Shown: positions 36,006-45,874, numbered from the stretch's first letter. The stretch is DNA of 64,000 nucleotides from Candidatus Delongbacteria bacterium (GCA_020634015.1 JACKCN010000002.1:248001-312000); one strand, 5' to 3'. Program-made: numbers and translations. Notes: generated by a model not told the origin, from the sequence alone.

Positions 36006-36679
36006 TCAAATGGATCCTGTGCCGCGTCCCCGAGGAGAAGCGTGCGGCATTTGACCTGTCCCAGCGCAGTTGGGAGCGGCTTGCCGGTTGTCGGGGATTC
36101 CAAGGGCAGGTGGGTGGTTGGGTGGAAGAGCAGCCGACCAGCACCGAATCCGCCCCCGACACGCACGAAGCCGAAGCCTGCATCGTGGCTTTCTGGCGTG
36201 ACCTGGAGAGCTATCACGCCTTCATGGGGCAGGTCCATGATCAGGTTCTCGAAGCCGCTGGCCAGCGCGCGCTGTATACAAGCACCCACGTGCATCTGCT
36301 GCAACCGCGCCTGCCGCTGGAGGGCAGTCACCACGAACTGCACGAGGCCGTGCCGCTGGCCCGCTGGTTGCGCCTGCTCAGCTCGCAATCGGCGGTGGGC
36401 GATCTGGACGCACTGCTCGAGCGCCAGCGCCAGATCTGGGCACCCGGATTGCCGGTGCTCCAGGGCCTGCTGGCGGGCTGTTTCGCCACGGGGCTTTCAC
36501 ACGAAAGTGCTCTCGCCGCCACATTCTGGCAGGATCGCCAGAGCGTGGACCTGTATCAGCAGCACATCTATCCTCGGCTCCTGCGCCGTGCGGGGGCACC
36601 ACCCTTCCCGGGGGAAAGCCGTTTGCGCCTGGTGCGCATCGAGGACGGCTGGCGCGTGCCGTCGATCAGCAACAACTGA
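35999..36679 (+). CDS. YdbC-like protein (DUF4937) with duplicated or extended C-terminus
   Basis: 226 residues. The N-terminal 100 residues match the YdbC/DUF4937 pattern (MVIKWILCRVPEEKRAAF, FQGQVGGW, EACIVAFWRDLESYHAFM, VHDQVLE), an antibiotic-monooxygenase-like ferredoxin fold. The second half repeats the theme weakly (LQGLLAGCFATG, then AATFWQDRQSVDLYQQHIYP), suggesting an internal duplication. Function is unknown. The ATG lies inside the end of the CapA gene (7-nt overlap), so translation is coupled. Confidence 0.78.
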   Translation: MVIKWILCRVPEEKRAAFDLSQRSWERLAGCRGFQGQVGGWVEEQPTSTESAPDTHEAEACIVAFWRDLESYHAFMGQVHDQVLEAAGQRALYTSTHVHLLQPRLPLEGSHHELHEAVPLARWLRLLSSQSAVGDLDALLERQRQIWAPGLPVLQGLLAGCFATGLSHESALAATFWQDRQSVDLYQQHIYPRLLRRAGAPPFPGESRLRLVRIEDGWRVPSISNN

Positions 36680-37077
36680 CCCCACCCCAGTTCACGCATT
36701 GATTGTCCGTCCAGTACCGGCAGCGGACTGTCCCACCCCTGTGCCTTCATCCTGATCGTCGCAGCAGGGAGTGCTCGCTCCGGGCCGTCGATGGCTCCAG
36801 GAATTGCGGGCATCCTCGATGGCCGCGACCCCGGGAGTTGCCGAAAGTCCTCGTTGTCCGGGTGCGGCAGGCGATTCAGTTTGCCATTCCCGACGATTTT
36901 TCGGCTTTGAAAGGGTGGCAGATGCTCCCTCAGGAGCACAATCGCTGCCAAGGGTGTAAAGGTCGTCCCGACAGCGGACGATACCTGCTGCGTCCGCCGG
37001 AGGTGGGCTTCAGTCCCGGGGATCCGCTCCCGGAGCTGCGTTGCTTGCACAAGTCAGACAAGGGCACAGGTATCGAC
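36680..37077. other. 398-nt region before the small HTH gene with a possible structured leader
   Basis: No supported gene; the frame of the HTH gene is open upstream but the translation is not protein-like. GGCAG (about 36917-36921) can pair with CTGCC (about 36945-36949) enclosing TGCTCC-CTCA-GGAGCA, giving a nested hairpin in the presumed leader. I recognise no known riboswitch. Confidence 0.35.
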
Positions 37078-37245
37078 ATGGACGAAATGCTGACGCTCAA
37101 GGAAACCCGGGACATCCTCAAGGTAAGCCGCAACACCATGTACATGTTGGTGCGCGATGGGGTGATTCCGGCGCGCAAGGTCGGTTCCGAGTGGCGCATC
37201 ATGCGCTCGACTCTCGTGGACTGGATGAAGCAGCGCGAGAACTAG
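37078..37245 (+). CDS. Small helix-turn-helix DNA-binding protein (excisionase/MerR-like, HTH_17)
   Basis: 55 residues forming one winged-helix module: LTLKETRDILKVSRNTMYML (HTH), then VRDGVIPARKVGSEWRI (wing), then STLVDWMKQRE. The pattern is that of phage excisionase-type and AlpA-like proteins. There is no integrase or phage gene nearby, so it is more likely a small housekeeping or orphan regulator. The start at ATG 37078 (MDEMLTL) could also be the internal ATG 37087. Longer upstream starts give implausible sequence. Confidence 0.82.
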   Translation: MDEMLTLKETRDILKVSRNTMYMLVRDGVIPARKVGSEWRIMRSTLVDWMKQREN

Positions 37246-37312
37246 AGGCTTTCCCGCTTCCCTGGCACGGGACGCGGTTTCATGCCTGCCCAATCACTCA
37301 GCACCAGTGATT

Positions 37313-37350
37313 GAAAGGTCCTCCCGGCCACGGCCGGGGGGACTTTCTGC
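37313..37350 (+). terminator. Hairpin terminator after the HTH gene
   Basis: GAAAG-GTCCTCCCGGCC (37313-37329) pairs with GGCCGGGGGGACTTTC (about 37332-37347), with one bulge and one G-T pair, followed by a weak T-containing tail. A second 8-bp hairpin (CAATCACT 37291-37298 with AGTGATTG 37306-37313) lies immediately before it and shares its last base. Confidence 0.7.
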
Positions 37351-37470
37351 TTTCCGGGCCCGTCGCGCCCCGGTGCGCAGAGCCATCCGCGGCTTTGCTG
37401 CCTCAAGCAGATCCGCACGGGATTTTTTGGTAACATCCCGGCCCACCCAATGGCAAGGAAAGACACCGGG

Positions 37471-38295
37471 ATGCGGCTGGATCAGGCGGGACGCGGTTAC
37501 GTTGAACTGGAACCCTACGGCACCATTCGTCCCATGGTGCGCAATCTGCTCATCTTCACGGTGGGAGCCTTCTTCTTCATTCGCGTGCTGGGCATCGAGG
37601 GCTGGCTGGCGCTGAGCGCGCGCGAGGCCTTCTTCGGCGGGCGGATCTGGGAATTGCTGACCTACGGTTTCGTCCACGCCAATTTCCTTCACCTCTTCTT
37701 CAACATGTTCGGCCTCTGGATGTTCGGCTCGCAGCTCGAGCGTTTCTGGGGCGGACGCAACCTGCTGGTGTATTACCTCAGCTGCATCGTCGGTGCAGGG
37801 CTGGTGCACGTGGCGGTGGGTCTCTTGCGTCACGGAATCGCGCCGCCCGTGGTGGGCGCCAGCGGAGGAGTCTACGGGCTGATCGCGGCCTACGGCATCC
37901 TCTTCGCGCGGCAGAAGATCTACCTATTCGCCATCGTGCCCATGCGGGCCTCGACCTTCGCCCTGCTCTTCGGGGCCATCTCGCTGCTCTCGGGCCTGTC
38001 CGACAAAACGGACGGCGTGGCCCATTTCGCGCATCTGGGCGGCATGCTCACCGGCATGCTGATGATCTGGTGGAAACCGCTGCTGATGGAACTGCGTGCC
38101 CGGCGCCACCGCGAGCGGATGCGCAAGGTGATGCACGTGCACCGCTTCGAAGTGCTGGACGCCGAACGCATCGAAGCCCGCGTGGACCAGTTGCTGGACA
38201 AGATCAACCAGCAGGGCATCCAGGTCCTCAGCAACGAGGAGCGGCGCTTCCTGGACGAGGCCTCGGCCTGGTTGCGCAGCCAGCGCAAATCGTGA
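37471..38295 (+). CDS. Rhomboid-family intramembrane serine protease
   Basis: 274 residues, six predicted membrane helices. Catalytic Ser131 is in VGASGGVYG and the partner His188 in HFAHLGGML. The first loop has the WELLTYGFVHANFLHLFFNM motif (HxxxN), as in bacterial rhomboids. A cytoplasmic tail of about 70 residues ends LSNEERRFLDEASAW, a segment common at the end of rhomboids in this group. ATG 37471 has AAGGA about 10 nt upstream; ATG 37450 is in frame but without a ribosome binding site. A -10-like TAACAT (37431-37436) precedes both. It shares GTGA with rsmE. Confidence 0.9.
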   Translation: MRLDQAGRGYVELEPYGTIRPMVRNLLIFTVGAFFFIRVLGIEGWLALSAREAFFGGRIWELLTYGFVHANFLHLFFNMFGLWMFGSQLERFWGGRNLLVYYLSCIVGAGLVHVAVGLLRHGIAPPVVGASGGVYGLIAAYGILFARQKIYLFAIVPMRASTFALLFGAISLLSGLSDKTDGVAHFAHLGGMLTGMLMIWWKPLLMELRARRHRERMRKVMHVHRFEVLDAERIEARVDQLLDKINQQGIQVLSNEERRFLDEASAWLRSQRKS

Positions 38296-38993
38296 ACCGG
38301 GTGCCTTTTGTCCTGCTGGACCACCTGCCGGATCCGGGGCACCGCTTCCAGCCCGACCGGAACCAGCTGCACCACCTGCTGCGTGTGTTGCGCCTGAAGC
38401 AAGGGCAGGAGTTGCGCCTCCTGGATGGCCGCGGACACAGTGCACTCGCCAGCCTGCAACTGGCCGGCTCCCACGCCGAATTGCTGGTGGAGAGTGTGGA
38501 CACTCTGCCCGGACCCTTTCCCGAACTGGAAGCCTGGCTGCCCGTGATTCGCGAGAGCCGCCTCGAGGTCGCGGTGGAGAAGCTGGTGGAACTGGGGGTG
38601 AGTCGCCTGCGGCTGTACACGAGTGAGCGCACGGGCGACAAGGGGCGCACGCCCGACATCAGGCGCCTCGAACGCATTCGCCAGGCCGCCATGGAACAGT
38701 GCGGGCTGGCCTGGACTCCCCCACTGGACGGGCCCCTTTCCCTGAATGAGCTGTTGGCACACGAGCGGTTGCCGCTGCTGCTGGCTGACCCTGAACCGTT
38801 CGGCGACCTGCCTCGACCCACGCACGATGCGCCCGGCCTGGCCCTGCTGGCGGGCCCCGAGGGGGGATTCTCGCCCGGCGAACGGGAAACCCTGCGGGCA
38901 CGCGCCCAGTGTGCGATCTCCTTCGGCCCGACGATCCTGCGGGCCGAAACCGCGCTGCTGGCCCTGGCGGTCCGCGTGCGGAGCACACCCTGA
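38292..38993 (+). CDS. rsmE: 16S rRNA (uracil-1498-N3)-methyltransferase RsmE
   Basis: A 233-residue SPOUT methyltransferase that modifies U1498 near the ribosomal P/A site. A short PUA-like N-terminal domain (HHLLRVLRLKQGQEL, then LLDGRG) is followed by the trefoil-knot domain with the SAM loop LLAGPEGGFSPGE and the final ISFGPTILRAETALLAL. It starts at GTG 38292, whose last bases overlap the rhomboid stop (GTGA), a usual translational-coupling arrangement. Confidence 0.93.
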   Translation: MNRVPFVLLDHLPDPGHRFQPDRNQLHHLLRVLRLKQGQELRLLDGRGHSALASLQLAGSHAELLVESVDTLPGPFPELEAWLPVIRESRLEVAVEKLVELGVSRLRLYTSERTGDKGRTPDIRRLERIRQAAMEQCGLAWTPPLDGPLSLNELLAHERLPLLLADPEPFGDLPRPTHDAPGLALLAGPEGGFSPGERETLRARAQCAISFGPTILRAETALLALAVRVRSTP

Positions 38994-39033
38994 CACACCC
39001 AACCCGGCCCTGCCGGATGCAATGGAGGCACGA

Positions 39034-40563
39034 GTGAAAGCAAGTGGATCGTGGATCGCCCTGCTGCTGGGGCTGCTGGCCATCGGCACGCAGGCGGCCA
39101 CGCTGCCCGTGCGCGAGCACGTACTGGACAACGGGATGCGCCTGTTGATCATGGAAGACCACACCGCGCCCGTGGTGATGGGCGCCTGGGTGGCCCACGT
39201 GGGCTCGGTGAACGAGCGGCCCGGCATCACCGGTCTGACCCACCTGCTGGAACACATGATGTTCAAGGGCACGCGCACCATCGGCACCCGGGACATCGCC
39301 ACCGATCTGGAGCTGATCGAACGCCAGGAGGCACTGCGTGACAGCATGCGCGCCCTTGACGAGGTCTATCGGGCTCGCGTGAGACGCGGTGAGGCCAGCA
39401 GCCTGGCCGAAGCCCGCGAGAACGATCCGCTGCAGGCGGGGCTGGCCCAGCGTTTCGCCGAACTGGTGGCCGAACAGCGGGAAAACATGATCTCCAACGA
39501 GTTCGACCAGATCATGAAGAAGAACGGCGAGATCTTCGGCAATGCCTTCACCAGCGAAGACATGACCGCCTATTTCCATGTGCTGCCCAGCAACAAGCTG
39601 GAACTGTGGTTCTGGCTCGAGAGCGACCGGCTGGGCAATCCTGTGTTCCGCGAGTTCTATTCTGAGCGCGACGTGGTGCGCGAAGAGCGCCGGTCACGTG
39701 TCGAGTCCACGCCCACGGGTGCGCACCAGGAGGCGATCAACGCCCTCTTCTGGCAGGCGCTGCCCTACAAGTGGCCCGTGATCGGTTTCGCCAGCGATGT
39801 GGAACAGCTCAGCATGCCCCAGGCCCGCGAGTATTTCGATACCTGGTACGGCCCCGGCAATCTCACGGCCATCATCACGGGAGATGTGGACACCGACGCG
39901 GCCATCGCCCTGGCCGACAGGTACTTCGGACGCCTGCGTCCACGCCCGGATCCCCCGATGATGGTGACCACCGAGCCGGTCCAGCTGGGCGAGAAGCGCT
40001 ACGCCGCCGACGTGGATGGCAACACCACACTGGAAGTCTGGTATCACACGCCTGGGTTCGGTCACGCCGACCAGCCCGTGCTGCGCGTCATCGGCAGCCT
40101 GCTTTCGGGCACCACGGGGCGCCTGGAGCGCGAACTGGTCCAGGATACCGGCATTGCCACCCAGGTGAGCGCCTTCGCCGATGCCCAGAAATATGCCGGC
40201 GTGTTCTACGCCGAACTGGAGGCTGCCGAGGGGCATGATCTCGATGAGCTTGAGAGCCACCTCTTCGCGGCACTCGACAAGCTGGCTCGCGAGCCGGTGC
40301 CCGACCAGGAATTGCAGAAAGTGAAGAACAACTGGCTGGTCAACGACTACCGCCAGCGCCAGGACCCGATCCGCGGGGCCTTTGGTCTGATCCAGAATGA
40401 CGGGCTGGGCGACTGGCGCCAGTTCTTCGAGTTCGGCGATGCGTTGCAGGCCGTGAGCGCCGCCGACATCCAGCGGGTGGCCGCGGAGATCTTCCGCAAG
40501 GAAAACCGGATGGTGGTGCGCTGGAGCCGGCGCGAGTCCACGGTAACGGCGGCCGCCGAATGA
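39034..40563 (+). CDS. M16-family zinc peptidase, catalytic partner (exported)
   Basis: 509 residues. A signal peptide (KASGSWIALLLGLLAIGTQA) precedes an insulinase-type peptidase with the inverted zinc site HLLEHMMF (HxxEH) and a downstream Glu-rich helix (ERDVVREERR). Between them is an inserted alpha-helical stretch of about 70 residues rich in Glu/Arg. The usual second M16_C half follows (TWYGPGNLTAIITGDVD). The start is GTG 39034 with GGAGG (39024-39028) 5 nt upstream; an in-frame ATG 39022 overlaps that Shine-Dalgarno. Its stop overlaps the next gene by ATGA. In periplasmic M16 pairs the active and inactive subunits form a heterodimer. Confidence 0.9.
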   Translation: MKASGSWIALLLGLLAIGTQAATLPVREHVLDNGMRLLIMEDHTAPVVMGAWVAHVGSVNERPGITGLTHLLEHMMFKGTRTIGTRDIATDLELIERQEALRDSMRALDEVYRARVRRGEASSLAEARENDPLQAGLAQRFAELVAEQRENMISNEFDQIMKKNGEIFGNAFTSEDMTAYFHVLPSNKLELWFWLESDRLGNPVFREFYSERDVVREERRSRVESTPTGAHQEAINALFWQALPYKWPVIGFASDVEQLSMPQAREYFDTWYGPGNLTAIITGDVDTDAAIALADRYFGRLRPRPDPPMMVTTEPVQLGEKRYAADVDGNTTLEVWYHTPGFGHADQPVLRVIGSLLSGTTGRLERELVQDTGIATQVSAFADAQKYAGVFYAELEAAEGHDLDELESHLFAALDKLAREPVPDQELQKVKNNWLVNDYRQRQDPIRGAFGLIQNDGLGDWRQFFEFGDALQAVSAADIQRVAAEIFRKENRMVVRWSRRESTVTAAAE

Positions 40564-40601
40564 CACGGTCCACCCCCATCTCCCAGCGAATGGAAGCCCT
40601 C

Positions 40602-42116
40602 ATGATCCGCGCGCCACGAACCCTGGCCCTGACGGCCCTCTGGCTGCCTCTGGCCGCCTGTGTCCACAGTAGCGTCCCCGCGGGCGGCACCCTGCCCGAT
40701 GACGGCATCGTGTCCCATCCCGACCAGTTGACGTTTCCGGTGGTCGATTATCAGCCACCCCGGGCCTCCGAGCACCGGATGGTGCTGGCCAACGGCAGTG
40801 TGTGCTACATGGCCGAGCACTCCTTCGTGCCGCTTGTGCGCATCGAAGCCACCATCCGCACCGATCGTGACCGCGAGCCGGAAGGACTGACCGGGCTCAA
40901 CGGCGCGTTCTTCTCCCAGTTGGCCGAGGGCGGGGGCGGAGGACTGGCGCCCGCTGAATTCGAGGACCGGGTGGCCTTTCTTGGCGCACGATTCTGGAGT
41001 CGACCCACGGAGTACGGCGGTGTGGTGGGCATCGAACTGCTGAGCAAGGATCTGAACCAGGGACTGGACCTGTTGTTCGGTCAGCTTGTCTCACCGGGCT
41101 TCGATCAGGCTCGGCTGGATCTCTGGCGCGAGCAGACCCTGGCCTCGCTGCGCCAGCGCAACGACGATACACGCCGCCTCGAGCGCCTGGAATGGAACCG
41201 CCTGATCTATCCGCCCACGGTGAGCGAAGGCCGCTTCGTCACGCAGGCTGATCTGGATCGGATCACGCGGGACGCGCTGCTCGACTGGCAGCGACGCTGG
41301 GTCGCTCCCGCGGGCATCTCATTCGAAGTGTCCGGGGACGTGACACGGAATGCCGTGCTCACCGCACTGGACAGACATTTCGAGACGTGGCAGGCAGCCT
41401 GCGAACCCGTTCCGGAGCGCGACGCGGAATACAGTGCCGCGACTCCTGGAGTGTATCTGCTGGACAAGGAAGTCAACCAGACCCGCGTGCGGCTGGCGCT
41501 GCCCGGCCTGCACCGTGACGACTCGCGCTGGGTTGCCGGGGAGGTGCTGAATACCATTCTGGGCGGAGGCTTCACCAGCCGCCTGGTCTCGCGCATCCGC
41601 AGTGACGAGGGACTGGCCTATTCGGTCTGGTCCAGTCTGGGCGAGGAGAATCACGGAACCGGGCTGTTCCTTGGCGGCATGCAGACCAAGGTGGAGAGCA
41701 CGCTCTACGCCATGGCGCTCTACAAGGAAGAACTGCAGCGACTGGCAAGTGGCGATCTTGAGAACGACGAGCTGGAACGGGTGCGCCAGGGCATGATCGA
41801 GGAGTTCCCCGGCAACTTCAACTCGCCGGCGAACATCGTGGCCCGTCTGCACGATGAAGAGCTGAGCGGCCGCTACGCCAGCGATCCGGCCTGGTTCGCG
41901 AGCTATCGCGACCGACTGGCGGCCGTGGATCGGGACGCGGTGATTTCCCTGGCCCGCGAGATGCTGGACACCGACCGGTTGATCTGGCTGCTGATCGGCG
42001 ACACGAAGGTCATCGAGGCCGGCGACAGCGAGCATGGCCTGAAGCTGGAAGACTTCGGTCCCGTCACGCGCATCCCGCTGCGCGATCCCCTGAGCCAGTT
42101 GCCCCTGGAAGGTTGA
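40602..42116 (+). CDS. M16-family peptidase-like lipoprotein, catalytically inactive partner
   Basis: 504 residues from ATG 40602 (GGAAG 5 nt upstream). The open frame also contains ATG 40560, which overlaps the previous stop by ATGA. From 40602 the N-terminus is a lipoprotein signal (LALTALWLPLAAC). The fold pattern is M16 (PVVDYQPPRASEHRMVLANG, then GGGFTSRLVSRIRSDEGLAY), but the HxxEH zinc site is absent: the equivalent region reads GLTGLNGAFFSQLAEGG. It is therefore the substrate-holding subunit of the pair, and would anchor the complex to a membrane through its lipid. Confidence 0.88.
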   Translation: MIRAPRTLALTALWLPLAACVHSSVPAGGTLPDDGIVSHPDQLTFPVVDYQPPRASEHRMVLANGSVCYMAEHSFVPLVRIEATIRTDRDREPEGLTGLNGAFFSQLAEGGGGGLAPAEFEDRVAFLGARFWSRPTEYGGVVGIELLSKDLNQGLDLLFGQLVSPGFDQARLDLWREQTLASLRQRNDDTRRLERLEWNRLIYPPTVSEGRFVTQADLDRITRDALLDWQRRWVAPAGISFEVSGDVTRNAVLTALDRHFETWQAACEPVPERDAEYSAATPGVYLLDKEVNQTRVRLALPGLHRDDSRWVAGEVLNTILGGGFTSRLVSRIRSDEGLAYSVWSSLGEENHGTGLFLGGMQTKVESTLYAMALYKEELQRLASGDLENDELERVRQGMIEEFPGNFNSPANIVARLHDEELSGRYASDPAWFASYRDRLAAVDRDAVISLAREMLDTDRLIWLLIGDTKVIEAGDSEHGLKLEDFGPVTRIPLRDPLSQLPLEG

Positions 42117-42127
42117 GCGCACGCCCC

Positions 42128-42156
42128 TTGCCCGGGGGATATGATTGTGGTATCAT
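42128..42156 (+). promoter_or_regulatory. Promoter of rpsU
   Basis: TTGCCC (42128-42133), 17-nt spacer, TATCAT (42151-42156; five of six bases match TATAAT). It gives a leader of about 80 nt. Confidence 0.65.
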
Positions 42157-42169
42157 TGCCGGCTTCCGG

Positions 42170-42189
42170 ACTGCCCCTTTTGGGGCGGT
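42170..42189 (+). promoter_or_regulatory. Leader hairpin of rpsU mRNA
   Basis: ACTGCCCC (42170-42177) pairs with GGGGCGGT (42182-42189) around TTTT, with one T-G pair. It lies between promoter and start codon and could stabilise the mRNA or be an S21 autoregulatory site; the latter is inference. Confidence 0.4.
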
Positions 42190-42227
42190 TCGACGACCGG
42201 ATCGATCCGGTATCCAGACGGCACGAG

Positions 42228-42238
42228 AGGAGGTGATT
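42228..42238 (+). promoter_or_regulatory. Near-perfect Shine-Dalgarno of rpsU
   Basis: AGGAGGTGATT pairs along the whole anti-Shine-Dalgarno of 16S rRNA, with GGAGG 7 nt before ATG 42241. This is the strongest ribosome binding site in the window. It fits S21, whose synthesis in some FCB-related bacteria depends on unusual anti-SD accessibility. Confidence 0.8.
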
Positions 42239-42240
42239 GC

Positions 42241-42444
42241 ATGCCCCATATTCGAGTCCGCGAAGGCGAAGCCTTTGATCGCGCATTCCGCCGGTTCACC
42301 AAAGCCTGCGAGAAAGCTGGACTGATGGCGGAAATCCGCCGCAAGCAGCGTTACGAGAAGCCCAGCGAGATCAAGAAGAGAATGGCCAATGCCGCCGCTC
42401 GCAAGATCCGCAGCGCCTCCCTGGCCGCAGCCCGCAAGCGCTGA
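42241..42444 (+). CDS. rpsU: 30S ribosomal protein S21
   Basis: A 67-residue basic protein (MPHIRVREGEAFDRAFRRFT, then KACEKAGLMAEIRRKQRYEK) ending in an Arg/Ala-rich helix. S21 sits next to the 3' end of 16S rRNA and helps mRNA binding. It is a monocistronic unit: its own promoter, a full-length Shine-Dalgarno and a terminator right after. The start at ATG 42241 is fixed by the Shine-Dalgarno. Confidence 0.97.
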   Translation: MPHIRVREGEAFDRAFRRFTKACEKAGLMAEIRRKQRYEKPSEIKKRMANAAARKIRSASLAAARKR

Positions 42445-42495
42445 GGCCCAGGGCAGGTCCGGACGGCGCGACGTGCTGCCCGAATTCGATCCTTC

Positions 42496-42531
42496 ACACC
42501 CCGTCCACTGAAACGTGCGACGGGGTGTTTT
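42496..42531 (+). terminator. Rho-independent terminator after rpsU
   Basis: CACCCCGTC (42497-42505) pairs with GACGGGGTG (42519-42527) around a 13-nt loop, followed by TTTT. Confidence 0.88.
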
Positions 42532-42567
42532 GCAGAAACGAAGTCACAGACAAGTCCGGGGTCGATC

Positions 42568-44334
42568 ATGAAACGAAGCCATACCTGCGGGGAACTGCGC
42601 GCCAGCCACGAGGGCCAGTCGGTGGTGCTGGAGGGCTGGGTCCATCGTCTGCGCGACCTGGGCGGTCTGGTCTTTCTGGACCTGCGCGATCGCTACGGCC
42701 TGACCCAGGTGGTCTTCGAGCCCGAGCGTGCCGAACTGCAGGCCCAGGCCCACAAGCTGCACGCCGAGTACGTGGTGCGCATCCACGGCACCGTGCGCGC
42801 ACGCCCCGCCAGCCAGCACAACAAGGCCATGCCCACGGGCGCGGTGGACGTCGAAGCGCTCGAACTGGAGGTGCTGAACGCGGCCGGAGTGCTGCCCTTC
42901 CAGCTGGCCGACCCGGATTCCGCCAATGATGACCTGCGTCTCAAGTACCGTTACCTGGACCTGCGCCGGCCCGAGCAGGCACGCTACCTGCTGGTGCGGC
43001 ACACGATGATGAAATCGATCCGGGCTCACTTCGAGGGGCTGGACTTCATCGAAGTGGAAACCCCGATCCTGATGAAGTCCACGCCCGAGGGCGCGCGCGA
43101 TTACCTGGTGCCCAGCCGCGTGCATCACGGCAGTTTCTACGCCCTGCCCCAGAGCCCGCAGACCTACAAGCAGTTGCTGATGCTGGCCGGCTTCGACCGC
43201 TACTTCCAGATCGTCAAGTGCTTCCGCGACGAGGACCTGCGCAGCGACCGCCAGCCCGAGTTCACTCAGGTGGACATCGAGATGAGCTTCGTGGACGAGG
43301 AAGATGTGTTCTCGGTGGGCGAGCGCATGATGGCGCGCCTTTTCCGTGACGTGCTCGGCCAGGAACTCCCGCTGCCCCTGCCGCGCATGAGCTGGCAGGA
43401 AGCCATGGATCGTTACGGCAACGACAAGCCCGATCGCCGCTTCGGCATGGAAATCGTGGACCTTGCGGAGCATGCCACGGGCAGCGGTTTCCAGGTCATC
43501 GATGGAGCGCTGGCCGCAGGCGGTGTGGTACGCGGCATCGTGCTGCCCGGCAAGGCCGACCTCTTCAGCCGCAAGCGCCAGGACGAGGTGCAGGACTACG
43601 TGCGCCACCTGGGCGGCAAGGGCGTGATCGTGGTGCGCCACTCCAGCGAGGGCCTCAGCAGTCCGATGGAGAAGGTCACGGGTCCCGAATTCCTGACCCG
43701 CCTGATGAGCGCCGCCGGTGCCGGCCAGGGCGATGTGCTGCTGATTGGCGCGGGCCCCTTCCGCGAGGTCTGCAAGGTGCTGGGAAATCTGCGCCTGCGG
43801 CTGGCTCGCGAATACGATCTGGTGGATACCACGCGCCACGAGCTGCTCTGGGTCACCTCCTTCCCGATGTTCGAGATGGACGAGGAGGGCAACCTGGCCG
43901 CCGCCCACCATCCCTTCACCCAGCCGGATCCGGCCGGGCTGGCCGCGGGAGTTCCCCTCGAGGAGCTGAAGTCCCGGGCCTACGACATGGTGATGGACGG
44001 CAGCGAGCTGGGCAGCGGCAGCATCCGTATCCACAATGAAGAGATGCAGTCGCGCGTGTTCGACCTGCTCAAGATCAGCCGCGAGGAAGCCCAGCTAAAG
44101 TTCGGCTTCCTGCTCGAGGCCTTCCGCTACGGGGCCCCCCCGCATGCGGGTTTCGCCTTCGGCTTCGATCGCCTGGTGATGCTCTTCAGCGGCACCGAGA
44201 ACATTCGCGACGTGATCGCGTTTCCCAAGACCACCAGCGCGTCGTCGCCCATGGATGGCGCACCCAGCCCGGTGGACGAGCGCCAGTTGACGGACCTGGG
44301 GCTGAAGCGCATCGAATGGCCCTCCCGCGGCTGA
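42568..44334 (+). CDS. aspS: Aspartyl-tRNA synthetase
   Basis: Class IIb synthetase, 588 residues, bacterial type with GAD insertion. The N-terminal OB anticodon-binding domain (VVLEGWVHRLRDLGGLVFLD) is followed by motif 1 (IRAHFEGLDFIEVETPILMK), motif 2 (FRDEDLRSDRQPEFTQVDIE), the GAD domain (about 280-410) and motif 3 (GFAFGFDRLVMLFSGTENIR). Whether it is discriminating for tRNA-Asp or also charges tRNA-Asn was not resolved. It is the first gene of aspS-phoH-ybeY-CNNM. Confidence 0.97.
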   Translation: MKRSHTCGELRASHEGQSVVLEGWVHRLRDLGGLVFLDLRDRYGLTQVVFEPERAELQAQAHKLHAEYVVRIHGTVRARPASQHNKAMPTGAVDVEALELEVLNAAGVLPFQLADPDSANDDLRLKYRYLDLRRPEQARYLLVRHTMMKSIRAHFEGLDFIEVETPILMKSTPEGARDYLVPSRVHHGSFYALPQSPQTYKQLLMLAGFDRYFQIVKCFRDEDLRSDRQPEFTQVDIEMSFVDEEDVFSVGERMMARLFRDVLGQELPLPLPRMSWQEAMDRYGNDKPDRRFGMEIVDLAEHATGSGFQVIDGALAAGGVVRGIVLPGKADLFSRKRQDEVQDYVRHLGGKGVIVVRHSSEGLSSPMEKVTGPEFLTRLMSAAGAGQGDVLLIGAGPFREVCKVLGNLRLRLAREYDLVDTTRHELLWVTSFPMFEMDEEGNLAAAHHPFTQPDPAGLAAGVPLEELKSRAYDMVMDGSELGSGSIRIHNEEMQSRVFDLLKISREEAQLKFGFLLEAFRYGAPPHAGFAFGFDRLVMLFSGTENIRDVIAFPKTTSASSPMDGAPSPVDERQLTDLGLKRIEWPSRG

Positions 44335-44357
44335 GCGCAAGACCGAAGGAACCCGCG

Positions 44358-45320
<963 letters not shown>

Positions 45321-45874
45321 CGGGAGCGAGCCGGCAGAATGCGACTCGGGCCGTCTTGAGCCCGGGGGGGACGGAGAGGAGCCCGGGTTTCAGTGGCCCG
45401 GTGATCCAGAATCGGTTTCCCCCCGTTGCGAGATCACCAATCTGCACCCACGGCGCCGGGCCAATCTGGCCATCCTGAGACAATTGGTGCTCAGGGTCCT
45501 GCGAGCCGAAGGGCGCACGTACCAGCAGCTCGATCTGGTGCTGCTGGACGAGGGCGCCATGCGCGGCTACAACCGGCAATACCACGCCAGCGATGAATCC
45601 ACGGATCATCTCGGATTCCAGTATGACGCCCCCGAGGGACAGGTCTCGGGAGACATCTTCGTCTGTCTGGATGATGTGGCCTCCCAGGCACTCGAATACG
45701 GGACCAGCTTCCACCATGAACTGGGAAAGGTGGTGGTCCACGGAGTGCTGCATCTCTGTGGCTGGAACGACTCCACGCCAGCCCGGCGCAAGCGCATGCA
45801 TGCCCGCGAGGAAGAGCTGCTGGCCGCCGTGCCCACGGGCAGCCCACTGGGGCGCTGGCTCGGGGGAGGCGTGA

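Noticed and set aside
36703..37077. N-terminal extension of the HTH protein to 180 residues
   Set aside because: The extra 125 residues are Pro/Arg/Cys-rich and unlike any domain; the HTH module is complete from 37078.
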